A program made the translations under genes and the position numbers. A DNA stretch of 64,000 nucleotides from Strigamia acuminata (Eukaryota > Arthropoda > Chilopoda > Geophilomorpha > Linotaeniidae), in contig OX442314.1 in assembly GCA_949358305.1 (NCBI GenBank), positions 27,823,118 through 27,887,117 of the forward strand, given 5' to 3'. Positions 45,101 to 55,869 of this stretch are shown one piece after another (position 1 is the stretch's first letter; every line of letters begins with the position of its first letter). The notes beneath the pieces are model-generated. The model saw nothing but the letters and a program-made list of their open reading frames with translations. It was not told the origin of the DNA and searched no databases.

Positions 45101-47842
45101 GGTTTAGAAATATGCAAAACAAAACATAGAGAAAAGAAAGTAAACCAGGAAAGAAAGGTCGAAATTGAAACAAAATAAGAAAAAGTTAAGAGAAACTAAC
45201 ATAACAAACTTCAACACAAAATAAGGTAGGACTAGGAATTAGGTTTAATGAACGAACAAAACAAACAATGCACGAATTATGCCAACAAAACAATTGGAAA
45301 CACAGGGGAAAAAGCGCGTAGAACTCGTGCGCGTATCCCTGGACCGTGACAAGCTGAACTGACAGTTAAGTTTTTATGTTCAGTTAACATGCTTAGTTTC
45401 TGATTTTTTTTGTCACATTTTTTTTTGAGTTTTGAAATTTATATTTTCACTTTTTTCACATGATAAGATAAGGTAACAATAAGATTTAAAAGTGGATATT
45501 GACTAAACAAATGGTGCTCTTCAACTTTGTAATTGACTTTTTTGCTCTAACCTGATTGGTTTGGAAGTTAGCAAGTGAATAACCTTGAAAATGGCCTTCA
45601 AGGTCAAATTTGACGCCATCATTGGATTGCTCTCACTCAACTTCCTATATGATCGCTTCATCAAAGTTGGCCTAGATGCAATTGCTCAGGAAATATTTGA
45701 GGGGAACAGACTTTTGTTCCACCCTGTATAATCTTTTTGGCTGTATTTTTTTTATTTTTTTATTTTTTTAAGATTTACTACCGGTTCAAAAGAGAAAATT
45801 GCATATCCTTTTTAAAAAAAATGGAACCTGTGACGAACCAGCGGTTGCAGTCAGTTCACTTTGCCAAATTGGGGATTCGTAACATGTGCAATATTCTTAC
45901 GCGCGATAATACCAATCACACCTAAGAATGGTGTTGCATAGTGCAAACATTCGTACCTGCGACGCGTACAAATTACGTAGGCATGTGTGTGCGCAATTAA
46001 CGGGCGTACAAATCGGCCGAAAATGTCGGTGCCGACTCCAAGTCGCTTTGCTTGCGATGTTGGCACTGACTTCTACCAATCATGCACTGACCGCTCCACA
46101 CTGCGGGGCGTGACGGCATTCCCCATACCCCTAGACAACACATATTAAAGGCCAGCAACCAATAATAGGGAGTCTTTGTCATTTATTCGTGAGTATGCGT
46201 TCCACACCAGGATGACCAGTCCTCGGGTTACCTTGGCGAAGACCATACCAGTCACAATACTTATGATGTGCACATGTGCGACGTCGCGCATGAAAACACT
46301 TACAAAACTTGTCGTCGCGGTGTATGCATGCAAACATTATCGCAACGTCGCAAGTAAGAATATCGCATGTATGATAGAGGCCCGTCAAATTGTTTCTCCT
46401 TCAAGAGGGTGGCATATTTCGTTCAATCCTGATCATATAAATTGTTCACACTAACCTGATTTAGCGTGGCTATCCGAATATTGCACAATTGCGGCCATAC
46501 AAATTGTTCATTGCACTTCCACCGTTTAATACTAGGTATCTCTGAAGGATGGTGTCATGCCCTATCGTTACACTTTACCAGTGCAGATGGGAATTGAAAC
46601 TGAATATCAATTTATTTTGCGCAAAGTGAGTTAATTGCTTGTTTCTTTAGTTCTTGCAATTTATTCAATGATGCAGCAAGATTACAGATATCTTGTGACA
46701 GTTATTAATGTCGATACATTTAACAAAAATAGTGATATGGTATTTCTTTTCTGCAAGTATCAATTTTTGCCTTCAAGAAACCCCTACTGTGAACCCAGCC
46801 TGATAAAGCAAACCCAATGTTATGAAAACTGTGTGTCAAAACAAACTCTAAAAAAACATCCACAGTGCTGGTCTGTAAACTTAGTACACTGAAACAATTG
46901 ATAATGCTGATACTGTAGATTGTTTCCTTAGGTTGCCTTACATGGCTGACAAAAATCTGCCAGACTGCAGTTTAGAAGCAAACAAATCAATTGTGTTGAA
47001 AGTGTATGACGACTCCTACCATCCCGAAATATCCACACTGGCAACAATTGAATGTGGTTGCCTAAGACCTTGTCAAACGAGTGCTTATATCCTAATAGTC
47101 AAGACCGATACTAGTTAAGTCAAACGATATCATTTTTAGGTGTAATTATAACAAAATTATTCAATTTTCACTGTTAGATTTTGAAGATGAACCCAGTAGT
47201 AAAGATTTAGCAAGTTTAAATCTTAAAGTGATGGAAGAAACATTTGTCAGAATGACAGAAATCTACATTTACAAAACTTCTAATTTGGTCATCGATTTTG
47301 GCGGTAATCTAGGATTTTCTTTGGGATATTCGCTCCTCTCTATAATCGAAATTGTACAATTTGTTTCGCTTTTGTGCTACAATAAGTATATTAGACCTAT
47401 TCGACTACAAACTTACATTAAAACAAAAGTCATTTATCAAATTAAAATGTCAAATTTGAAGAAAAAGGCAAAGAAGACTTTGCCTCAAACCTCGCCCATG
47501 CTACAACGCACGTTTTTCATTCTCATTTTGATTTGTGCTTTCTTAGCAGTTTATGTGAGCAAAGAAAGAATTACATTATATCTGAGTGAACCAACAAGAT
47601 ATGTGGTAAATATTCAAGAAAATGACACATTATATATGCCCAACATTATTGCATGTATGGATGGACCCTTAACAACACGCTACAGGAACCAATATGCCAA
47701 AATTACAGGCATTCCAGAATGCAAAGTTCACTTTGTTGATTTAATGAATACAACTATCAGAGAGAAAAAGCCATCAATGGAAGATGTATGGCGCTTTCAA
47801 ACACCTATTATGGATAAGATCACCATGGAATTAGCTGCAAGT
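42128..47842 (+). CDS. DEG/ENaC-type two-module channel gene G2, exons 1-5 (3' half missing)
   Basis: Exons are 42128-42622, 42701-42818, 46651-46870, 46932-47113 and 47178-47842; all borders are GT-AG, the phases chain, and there is no stop in 560 codons. TM1a is about residues 46-66 (VRAVWLVGWLVCFGICGY), then a cysteine-rich ectodomain (CGCLRPC in exon 4), TM2a about 381-405 with the G-Y-S selectivity motif at 388-390, a basic linker of about 40 residues (NLKKKAKKTL), then a second TM1 at about 448-466 and the start of a second ectodomain (SEPTRYVVN, MPNIIACMDG). The 665-nt exon 5 joins the two modules. Intron 2 holds the mariner-like element; intron 5 holds the palindrome and tandem repeat. 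Exons 6-10 seen in G1 were not found to position 64,000, so the gene is truncated or uses other 3' sequence. Confidence 0.8.
42855..45726 (-). mobile_element. Mariner-like transposon with transposase, in G2 intron 2
   Basis: 2872 bp, flanked by TA (42853-42854 and 45727-45728). The inverted repeats are about 299 bp long (42,855-43,153 and 45,428-45,726) and start CAGGGTGGAACAAAAGTCTG. G1 has the empty site ATTATATAATC near 24,262. The transposase lies on the minus strand. About 1 kb upstream of the transposase (44,400-45,427) has no ORF and no recognised content. Complete ends plus an open transposase suggest recent activity. Confidence 0.9.
43243..44316 (-). CDS. Mariner-type transposase
   Basis: 357 codons from the ATG at 44316 (MSEYTNQEMVDMMFCYG); the frame is open upstream to another ATG at 44397. 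The chosen start gives the usual length and the typical N terminus. An N-terminal pair of helix-turn-helix domains (about residues 1-110, with RPRQGRPRTV between them, an AT-hook-like GRPR motif) would bind the inverted repeats. The catalytic domain carries the acidic triad in WSDEAQF, QHDGAPPH and SPDLTPLD; I count 36 residues between the second and third aspartates. All three are present and no stop interrupts the frame. It cuts and pastes the element at TA sites in the nucleus. Confidence 0.9.
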   Translation of the reverse strand: MSEYTNQEMVDMMFCYGAANEDGAAATRLYSAKYPNRRHPVPRTLRSIVQRFRETGSVQSRPRQGRPRTVTNDDMSTTILAAVGANPHLSSRAIANDVGCAHTSVLRVLHTNHFHPYHLHCHQELHGTDFNTRAEYCDWFLTQTDNDELFPQKVLWSDEAQFSRNGTVNRHNLHYWASENPRWLRQVAHQVNWRCNVWCGIYNKEIIGPVFFNGTLTGQRYCDLILTNTVEEYVDNLPLASARQMWYQHDGAPPHFALASRQHLNALFGVHWIGRGGPIAWPPRSPDLTPLDFFLWGHVKDVVYKTQPAFIDEIKDRITAACAGITPQTIDAVYKSTQNRAELCLGAGGRHIEQILD

Positions 47843-48045
47843 GTAAGTGTTTGGTCTGATGTCCAAAAGTGTAAAAGAACAGTAATCGTTGTCTTTATGT
47901 TTCATCTGTGGGATGGGATGACATTAAATCCTGGTTCTTAACCTTTGTAGCAGTTGGCAACCCTTGACTTTTGCAGTCTCTGCTCACAGCTCACCAAAGG
48001 AAACTAACAAGGGAACCAGATGAATAAGTCATTTTAGATTTTGGC
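47843..48045 (+). other. Start of intron 5 of G2
   Basis: Donor GTAAGT at 47843. It matches 26,407-26,560 and then diverges as the palindromic element begins. No gene content. Confidence 0.5.
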
Positions 48046-48958
48046 CAAATTTTGGCCAAATGATGTCTAAAATGAGCTTAATAATTGCCTAAATTTTTAA
48101 ATCTCTATGGTCAGCTGATTAACCATGGTAATTATCCCAAATCTGTACTCTTTTTGGGCTCTAGTAGACATTTTGAGTGAAAAGGCTGTGTGTAGGGATA
48201 TGGTAAACAACTGGTTGCTGAGCAACAACTCCAGGAAAATAGTTCTGGAGCATTAATCCAGAACTATTTTTTCTGGAGTTGTTTTCTGGTCACATGGTCA
48301 CATTCAGGAATTTTATGACTGTCTTCATGAAGACAATAATAGTTTGTAGTTCTGGTCCAGTGGTTAAAGCAATGGACTAGGAATCTTTCCACACAGGTTC
48401 AAATCCTGCTGTCTGTGAAAATTTTTTCTGTTATTTTTTAATTTTTTTAGCAGTAATTTTAATGTTTGTAATTTTATGTTTGTTTTTAGAAAACTTTAAT
48501 TAATTAATTTAATTTTTTAACAAACATAAAATTACAAACATTAAAATTACTGCTAAAAAAATTAAAAAATAAAAGTAAAAATTTTCACAGACAGCAGGAT
48601 TTGAACCTGTGTGGAAAGATTCTTAGTGTATTGCCTTAACCACTGGACCACAACTACAAACTATTATTGTCTTCATGAAGACAGTCATAAAATTCCTGAA
48701 TGTGACCATGTGACCAGAAAACAACTCCAGAAAAAATAGTTCTGGATTAATGCTCCAGAACTATTTTCCTGGAGTTGTTGCTCAGCAACCAGTTGTTTAC
48801 CATATCCCTACACACAGCCTTTTCACTCAAAATGTCTACTAGAGCCCAAAAAGAGTACAGATTTGGGATAATTATCATGGTTAATCAGCTGACCATGGAT
48901 ATTTAAAAATTTAGGCAATTATTAAGCTCACTTTAGACATCATTTGGCCAAAATTTGG
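48046..48958. mobile_element. Large palindromic element with mirrored tRNA-like segments
   Basis: About 910 bp; each arm is about 440 bp and the two are highly similar inverted copies around an AT-rich centre near 48,500 (AATTAATTAATT). Each arm contains a tRNA-like block (plus strand 48,352-48,418; minus strand about 48,588-48,655) with A-box-like TGGTCCAGTGG and B-box-like GGTTCAAATCC. G1 lacks the element at the same place, so it inserted or formed after duplication. No ORF. The class is uncertain: a fold-back transposon, or an inverted dimer of a tRNA-derived SINE-like unit. Confidence 0.7.
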
Positions 48959-49014
48959 CTTTGTACCCCTAGAATATCTATCTTGCACCCCCAGGTGGTT
49001 GTAACGATTCTACT

Positions 49015-49660
49015 TTTTTTCCGTCAAGAATGGTTGTTTTCCGTCAAAAATGGCCGTTTTTGATCAAGAATGGCCATTTATCGTCAAAAATAGCCTTTTT
49101 TGTCAAAAATAGCCTTTTTTGTCAAAAATAGCCTTTTTTGTCAAAAATAGCCTTTTTTGTCAAAAATAGCCTTTTTTGTCAAAAATAGCCTTTTTTGTCA
49201 AAAATAGCCTTTTTTGTCAAAAATAGCCTTTTTTGTCAAAAATAGCCTTTTATGTCAAAAATAGCCTTTTTTGTCAAAAATAGCCTTTTTTGTCAAAAAT
49301 AGCCTTTTTTGTCAAAAATAGCCTTTTTTGTCAAAAGTAGCCTTTTTTGTCAAAAGTAGCCTTTTTTGTCAAAAATAGCCTTTTTTGTCAAAAATAGCCT
49401 TTTTTGTCAAAAATAGCCTTTTTTGTCAACAATAGCCTTTTTTGTCAAAAATAGCCTTTTTTGTCAAAAATAGCCTTTTTTGTCAAAAATAGCCTTTTTT
49501 GTCAAAAATAGCCTTTTTTGTCGAAAATAGCCTTTTTTTTGTCAAAAATAGCCTTTTTTTGTCAAAAATAGCCTTTTTTGTGAAAATTAGCCTTTTTTGT
49601 CAAAAATAGCCTTTTTTGTCAAAAATAGCCTTTTTCGTCAAAAATGGCTGTTTTTAGCCA
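49015..49660. repeat. Tandem repeat of CCTTTTTTGTCAAAAATAG, G2 intron 5
   Basis: About 30 units of 18-19 bp, very uniform, homologous to the array at 27,060-27,560. It starts right after an 18-bp remnant of the LTR-like repeat (TGTAACGATTCTACTTTT). Confidence 0.9.
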
Positions 49661-50630
49661 TTTTTTGTCAAAATTGGTTATTCTAGCCATTTTTAGTTAA
49701 AAATGGCCATTTTCATCATTGAAACGTTACAAAATGTAACGTTTCAATGACAAAAATGACGTTTCAGCAACGAATTTTTGACGGAACCGGTTTTTCTCCA
49801 ATTGCCCGGTTTTCGGTACCATGATTTCTCACCGGGATTCCCGGGAAATCGGTAGCCCGGTTTCCCAGTATCGAAACCCTAATGTGGAGAATCCTCCGCA
49901 TTTACCGAGATTTATACCATTGATTATTCAATCGTTGGAATCGTGATTTGAACAATACTAAACTACAAAAATATAACAAATAAATGTTAGATATTAATAT
50001 TTTTGGTGGGTTCAGTCATGATGGTTTTAAGGCCATCGCGGGAGATTATTAAACCTCCATCCGCCACATAATCATAACAACTAAGAGCCATGACGGTCGT
50101 AGAATCATGAATGATCCATGGCCGGGATTTATTTTCCAGGTGTTCCTTCCCGCATGATAACACTTTATAAATACAACAGCAATTCAATTACTCGGGCGAG
50201 CTATTGCCGGAACACACGATAACAAGTCATCACCTTTATAGTTAAGCTACTGAGGGGGCCTAATGCTTTTGAATAGAGATCACAAAGACACAAACTAAAC
50301 AGAAAAAGCCGCAGTTCCGGTGTTAACCGGAGTTTATATAGTTCTTGAGAACAATAGGATTAGAGGTGACTAATTGGGTACCAGAATCTAGAGATTCGGG
50401 GGTCCATTCTAAAGATAGGACCAAATCTCGAAGAGTCCAATTGGCTCTCTTCACATTGATATTGATTCATTTGTATCAATATTTTACTAAATAATACCTT
50501 ATTTAGGTTAATACATATCGTATATTTATTCGTTTAATTATAACATTCATTATAATTCTGGTTTCAATGTTTAAACAGTGCGCGTTCGATTGAGCAGCGC
50601 CATCTAGCGTAAACTTTCACATTACACAAA
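49661..50630. other. Right part of duplication copy 2
   Basis: Collinear with 27,540-27,865 joined to 30,047-30,655, showing the uninserted TTAA site near 50,030. Homology ends at about 50,628. No gene. Confidence 0.6.
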
Positions 50631-51829
50631 GGGGAATCAGAAAAGAAATTTAAGTACTTAACTGGTTAAGTACTGAAGTGTGGAAATGCAACTGAGCATG
50701 CCCAGAAAATTTTTTAAAGTTTGTTTTTACACACTAACTTAAAACACAGGCTGCTAAACACTTAAAGTTATCAGTTACACTGCTTGAAAATTAATATTTA
50801 CAAATTGTAAAATTCTTGTAAACATATTGTAAACATCAACTTTACATACGTTTAACTGCGTTTACAATGATTGTTAAATACGGAATTTAACAAGGATTTA
50901 TCATCTTGTAAACAGACACTTTACAAACAGATTTTACTGCATATTTACAACAAGTTTAATTAAGTTTGTCATGATATTTACAGTAAATTTAAATTGGATT
51001 TACAGTACATTTGCTAATGAATTCCAGAAAATTTCTGTAAATTTACACAAACATTCCAAGAAATTTAAGTGAACTTTTTAACCTTTTCTGCATATTTACA
51101 ACATTAAATGTGAAAAAAAAGATTTTAATTTTGATTCAGGCTTGAAAATGTTTTTAAAAAATGTGAAATAAATAACCACCATCAGTCATAAATAATTGAA
51201 AATATTCTTTTAATTGAAAAATTTTTTTACATTTTTTTTAAAACATAGTTGGGAGAATGAAAATATATTAATGTGGCCAACTGTTTTTAATCATTTAGGA
51301 AAACCACATCAAAACCTAACTTATATGATTTAATTCAACTGTCCACGCAGGTGCATTTTTAGGAGGACATGAATTGCTATAAATGAATTGCTCCATCCGT
51401 TCGTTTTGCCGACATGCTTTTTCCTTCTGGGATAAATAAGAACACTTCATTGCCACTAGGATTAAAATTATATGTTATTACACAAACAAAATCAAAAAGA
51501 CTATTATGCTTACAGTCAATTTCTAATTCTGTGACATTTGGTTTATCCGCTTAGACGTAATCCTTAATGTACTTCGTCAATGCTTGATTTTCAGGTTTAA
51601 AAATACTGAAAAAAATTATAAATATTTAATTATTTCTTTAAAAATATTACTATGGTATAATAACTTTGACTGTAGACTAACTTAAATTGTGAACCAATAT
51701 TCCAATCTTTTCCTGATCACTTGTACTCTGTATGCCATTCTCACACATTCCTAAAAAATAAAAGCAAAAAATATATATATATTAGATTTATGCTTTAAAG
51801 TATATTAAATTAATGACAAGTTGATTTAC
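50631..51829. other. Unique DNA right of the duplication
   Basis: AT-rich with many TTTACA/TGTAAA motifs at 50,780-51,060. It probably includes 3' exons and the UTR of the minus-strand gene that starts at 52,510: candidate acceptors lie at 51,751-51,753 (minus-strand TTTTTTAG) and near 51,610, but their phases could not be fixed. Confidence 0.4.
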
Positions 51830-52510
51830 ACTAATTTCTGGTGCAACTGTTTTATTTGGTGGCCTACTAATTATTTCCTGCTGCTGTCTGCTTTCCTTAG
51901 GTTGCTTCTTTTTTAGGCTACGTATTTTTTTTGGAGGATCTTCATTGCTGATTTGTTCTCTTGAACAAAAGCAATGATAAGCTGAAACAATATTGAATTT
52001 AAGAATGTTTAAATGATGTTTTTTGTTATTGAACTGAAGGCATACATACTGAAGGCATACTGGTTCCTTGTTCTTCTGCATTATTAAATTCCAAGTGTTT
52101 TCTTGCAAATGGTTGGTTCTAAACAAATTATAAATAAAGAATAATTGACATATTTTAATTCTTCCATCTTCTGTCTGAATTGTCTACCTTTAAATATTTT
52201 GCAACTTTTTTAGCCTCTCTTTCACTTAAAGATGACCGCAATAATGGATTGTTGTCATCAGTTACAGGTGGTCTCTTTGATCCCTGTAAATAATTTTTAT
52301 TACTAATCTTTTTAATACCTTTCTTACCAAATCCTGATGATTCTGCATTAATATTCATTGAACTTTCCTGAAAATTATTCAAAAAGAAGATTAGTTAGAT
52401 TGTAATACCTTTGAGGTGTATATTTTACTTACAAATGAGTCGTCATGTTTACTGTTATGTAAAATTTCGCTCATTTCACTTTCCTTCAATTGGTAATGAC
52501 ATGATGACAT
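51830..52510 (-). CDS. Small multi-exon gene of unknown function (5' four exons)
   Basis: On the minus strand four exons chain in frame from an ATG at 52510: 52433-52510, 52188-52367, 52061-52118 and 51830-51981, all with GT donors and AG acceptors and introns of 65-79 bp. This gives 156 codons without a stop. The protein is polar and lysine-rich with a likely nuclear-localisation stretch (PPKKIRSLKKKQPK) and a helical motif LSEREAKKVAKYLK. No known domain is recognised. The 3' end is unresolved; one phase-compatible continuation at 51,750 would end after about 22 more codons (LEYWFTI). A nuclear regulatory protein is possible but not shown. Consistent splice sites and tiny introns argue that it is real. 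Confidence 0.55.
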
Positions 52511-53084
52511 TCTGAGAATGAAACAACTGGATCTTTGGAGATAAATAATAAATTTTTTTTAATATTAAATTAAATTTTAAAAAATAAGAAATACTATACA
52601 AAAAATGTAAACATATTTTAAAATAATGGCAGATGTCTAATTAGCAAAATAATTGAGCTGGAATGGCAGTGTTTACCAATGACGTCACCCTTGATTCAAA
52701 ATGAGGCTGTCCAGTGTAAACAAACACAGTACACATTGATGAATATGGAAACAGATTAGCATTCCATTGGATGCCTTAGGCTAGAGGTGTGCAGGTCATT
52801 CCCCACACTATTTCCCCCTCATAATCAGTGACGTGCAGTGGGCATTCCCTCCAACACATTCTAGAAAGTTCTAATTCAATCTAGGCATTTATTTGAAGCT
52901 TTAGAATATTTTTATATTTTTTACTGCATAAAATAGGTTTTTTTTTGCAAATTGTATGTGCATAAAGCAAATTTTTTTGCATAAATATCCGGTGTTTACC
53001 AATTAATAACTTTTCTGAAACAGTATAGTTAAAAAAGTATACAAATATCGAATTTATTAAGAAAAATTTTGGAAGGCAATTCAT
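52511..53084. other. Upstream region of the minus-strand gene
   Basis: No further gene is seen. The likely promoter of the 51,830-52,510 gene lies here but is not identifiable. 52,925-52,996 contains a degenerate copy of the GCATAAATATCCGG end of the MITE at 9331-9887. Confidence 0.4.
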
Positions 53085-53460
53085 AGAAATGTAACAATTT
53101 CCGATGAAATTTAGTAATTTATGAAAAAATTTAGTGATTTCCAATGAACTTTTGTGATTTTCTATCAGCTTTGGTGATTTTTGATGAGCTTAAGTGATTT
53201 CTGATAAAATTTAGCGATTTTCATAAAAATTCATTCGGGAATTGCTAAATCTTATCGGAAATCGCTAAATCTCATTGGAAATCGCTGAACCTCATCGGAA
53301 ATCATCACTAAATTTTATTGAAATCATTAACGTTCATCGGAAATCACTAACGTTCATCGGAAATCACTAAAGTTTATCGAAAATCACTAAAGTTCATTGG
53401 AAATCACTAAATCTTTTCAGAAATCGCAAAAATTCATCAAAATTGTTAATTTATGTTAAT
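53085..53460. repeat. Mirror-arranged tandem repeat (TTTAGTGATTTCCGATGAA)
   Basis: About 20-bp units read TTTAGTGATTTCCGATGA in 53,095-53,230 and then the reverse complement, CATCGGAAATCACTAAA, in 53,240-53,440, so the whole can form a large hairpin of repeats. A few related units occur at 63,040-63,210. Confidence 0.75.
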
Positions 53461-53469
53461 TTCTTTTGT

Positions 53470-53680
53470 TAAAACAGAAAGAAATCTTTCAGAAATTTTA
53501 ATTAAATTTATCAAAAATTCTATTAAATCTATCAAAAACTCCATTAAATCCATCAAAAAATCCATTAAATTTACCAAAAATTCTATCAAATTTATCAAAA
53601 ATTCTATCAAATTTATCAAAAATTCTATCAAATCTATCAAAAGTTCAATCAAAGTCATCATAAAGTTGAAAAACATAATG
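53470..53680. repeat. AT-rich tandem repeat (ATCAAAAATTCTATCAAATT)
   Basis: About ten units of 18-21 bp. Both strands are open and give repetitive isoleucine/lysine or leucine/isoleucine peptides, which is an effect of the repeat and not evidence of a gene. Confidence 0.85.
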
Positions 53681-53976
53681 ATGTAGAATATTTTAAAGAA
53701 ATATTAAAATTTTACCTGTGGTAATAAACAATTGCTGCAGTTTCCTGTTGAAATTTCAAAGTAGGTAGAAAAATAGGTCAAGATTTTAATCCCTTTCCTT
53801 TCCTTAGTCATGTCAACCAATAAAAATGCTCGAGGAGAACAATGTTAAAAAATAGGGACAAGTATGTCACATCTGCTGAGCATATGTGGCTTGTGACTAT
53901 GTGTGAGAGAGGTCAAGTAAAAGATAAAAATGTCGCTTACCATCACATGCTTATCAATATTTTTCATACAACAATA

Positions 53977-54787
53977 GGGGGTTTCATTAATTAAACAATT
54001 TTGTAATTTTGCAACTTTAGCAATTTTGCACTTTTGGATTTGTCACATGGTATCAGTTCCACCAATCATGTGCATAATTGCAAAAACACAAAACAGAAAA
54101 AATACACAAAACACAAAATCAAAGGTAGTTTTGCTATTTTGACAAAATGACAGCAGCCAAGCTCAATCCAAGTGGCCATCACAAATTGTGATTAACAATT
54201 AGGTGCAAAAACAATTATTTAAATAGTCACATGACTTCCTATCCACCATATTGGGTTTTAGTTATACCCAACCAATTTTAAAATGTGATGCAAAATAACT
54301 AGTTCTATTTGTGTGATGGAACAAAATTTTTTTTAATAAGGTGCATTTTAATAAATATAAGTTTCACAGATTGTACCAGAGCCATTAATTGAGTTTCCTA
54401 GCTGTTATACAGTCATGGATGCATCAGCATATTGATGATATACAAGGATACAAGTTGGCCACTTAGATAGAGCTTGGATGCCTCCATTTTGTTTTGACTT
54501 TCACAAGCCTCAAAATCACTTCTCATCAAAATCACAAAAACTACCTTTTAGATGATTTTGGGATTTTGTGTTTTCACTCTCTTGTACTTTAGTGAATGTG
54601 AATGTGATTGGGAGAACAGATATCACATGACAATACTCAAAAATCACAAAGTTGTCCAGATCACACAATTGCAAAATTGACTGGGTTAATTCAATGTAAT
54701 CCCATTTTTGGAGGCATCAAAAAATAATGATTTTGTGATTAATGCAAAATCACAAAATTGAAAAATCATTCATATAATGAAACCCCC
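53977..54787. mobile_element. GGGGGTTTCATTA element, internally deleted copy
   Basis: 811 bp with the same TA-flanked ends as 38,399-39,951 but lacking about 740 bp of the middle, including the Q/P-rich stretch. Confidence 0.85.
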
Positions 54788-54936
54788 TAATGAGTATCGG
54801 TCAAATTCTATTATGAATTTATTGCTGGATGACGGTGGATCAAGTCACTTTAAGGACCTTGACATGTCCAATTGGTGTAGACAATCCACCATTCAAGAAT
54901 TAGGAGATAAGAAATATGACATTAGCGTTAATTATA

Positions 54937-55701
54937 CAGGGTGGTCAGAAAGTCTGGTTCTATGTAAATAATTCCCAAACTGTTCTAGATGTTGATTCAG
55001 CAAGATTATTGTAAGGGTAGTATGTAGGAGGAAATCCAATTATGACATCTAATTTGACCTCAGAGGTCATCTTCAAGGTTATCCATATTGTAACTCGAGA
55101 ACCGTGACAGATAGAGAGAAAAGGTGAATTAGAAAGTTGTAGAGCATCATCCAATTAGTCTAGAACCGTTCTTAAAAAAATTATTTCTTACTGAAAAGTT
55201 TTGAGAAAAAAGGTCTGAAACATTAGTCTACTCAGCATTGTAACTCAGCTTTGTAACCTAAAACTATAGAGGCAACCAAGCTAATCCTCAATTAGGACAC
55301 TTTATTTGGTCATACTTGTAAGTGGAAAAGAGGAAACACAAAAGAAAAGAAATAATTTATTTTAGAAATACATTCCAACATGATTGTTTTAGGTTACAAA
55401 GCTGAGTAGACTAACATTTCAAACCTTTTTTTCTCAAAACTTTTCGGTAAGAGATAATTTTTTTAAGAACAGTTCTAGACTAATTAGATGATGCTCTACA
55501 ACTTTCTAATTCACTTTTTCTCTCTATCTGTCACGGTTCTCGAGTTACAATATGGATGACCTTGAAGATGACCTCTGAGGTCATGTTGGATGTCATAATT
55601 GGATTTCCTCCGACATACTACCCTTATAATAATTTTGCTGAATCAACATCTAGAACAGTTTGGGAATTATTTACATAGAACCAGACTTTCTGACCACCCT
55701 G
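54937..55701. mobile_element. Hairpin MITE C, mariner-type ends
   Basis: 765 bp, ends CAGGGTGGTCAGAAAGTCTG and its complement, flanked by TA (54935-54936 and 55702-55703). The long inverted arms extend for over 300 bp. Confidence 0.85.
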
Positions 55702-55869
55702 TATATCACCATACAGTATGGAGATCGGTTGTTATGTATCGAAGATGTGATAATGGTATGGTATGTGGTATGGTGTTGTGATAATGGGTTCAAACTAAAT
55801 AAATTTTTATTTGATTTCGAGAATGAAACATTGATATCTCCAGCATATCCAGTTGCAACTAATTGTATA

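Noticed and set aside
48352-48418. Functional tRNA gene in the palindrome
   Set aside because: A-box and B-box-like motifs and a T-arm are present, but the D and anticodon stems do not pair properly and there is no good acceptor stem, so only a tRNA-derived relic is supported.
53446-53686. Repetitive ORFs on both strands (IKFIKNSIK and LIEFLINL types)
   Set aside because: Both come from the same AT-rich tandem repeat being open in several frames.
54790-54936. 49-codon open stretch between a GGGGG element and MITE C (NLLLDDGGSSHF)
   Set aside because: When MITE C is left out the frame reaches a stop after about 18 codons; no homology and no clear splice sites, so chance is likely.
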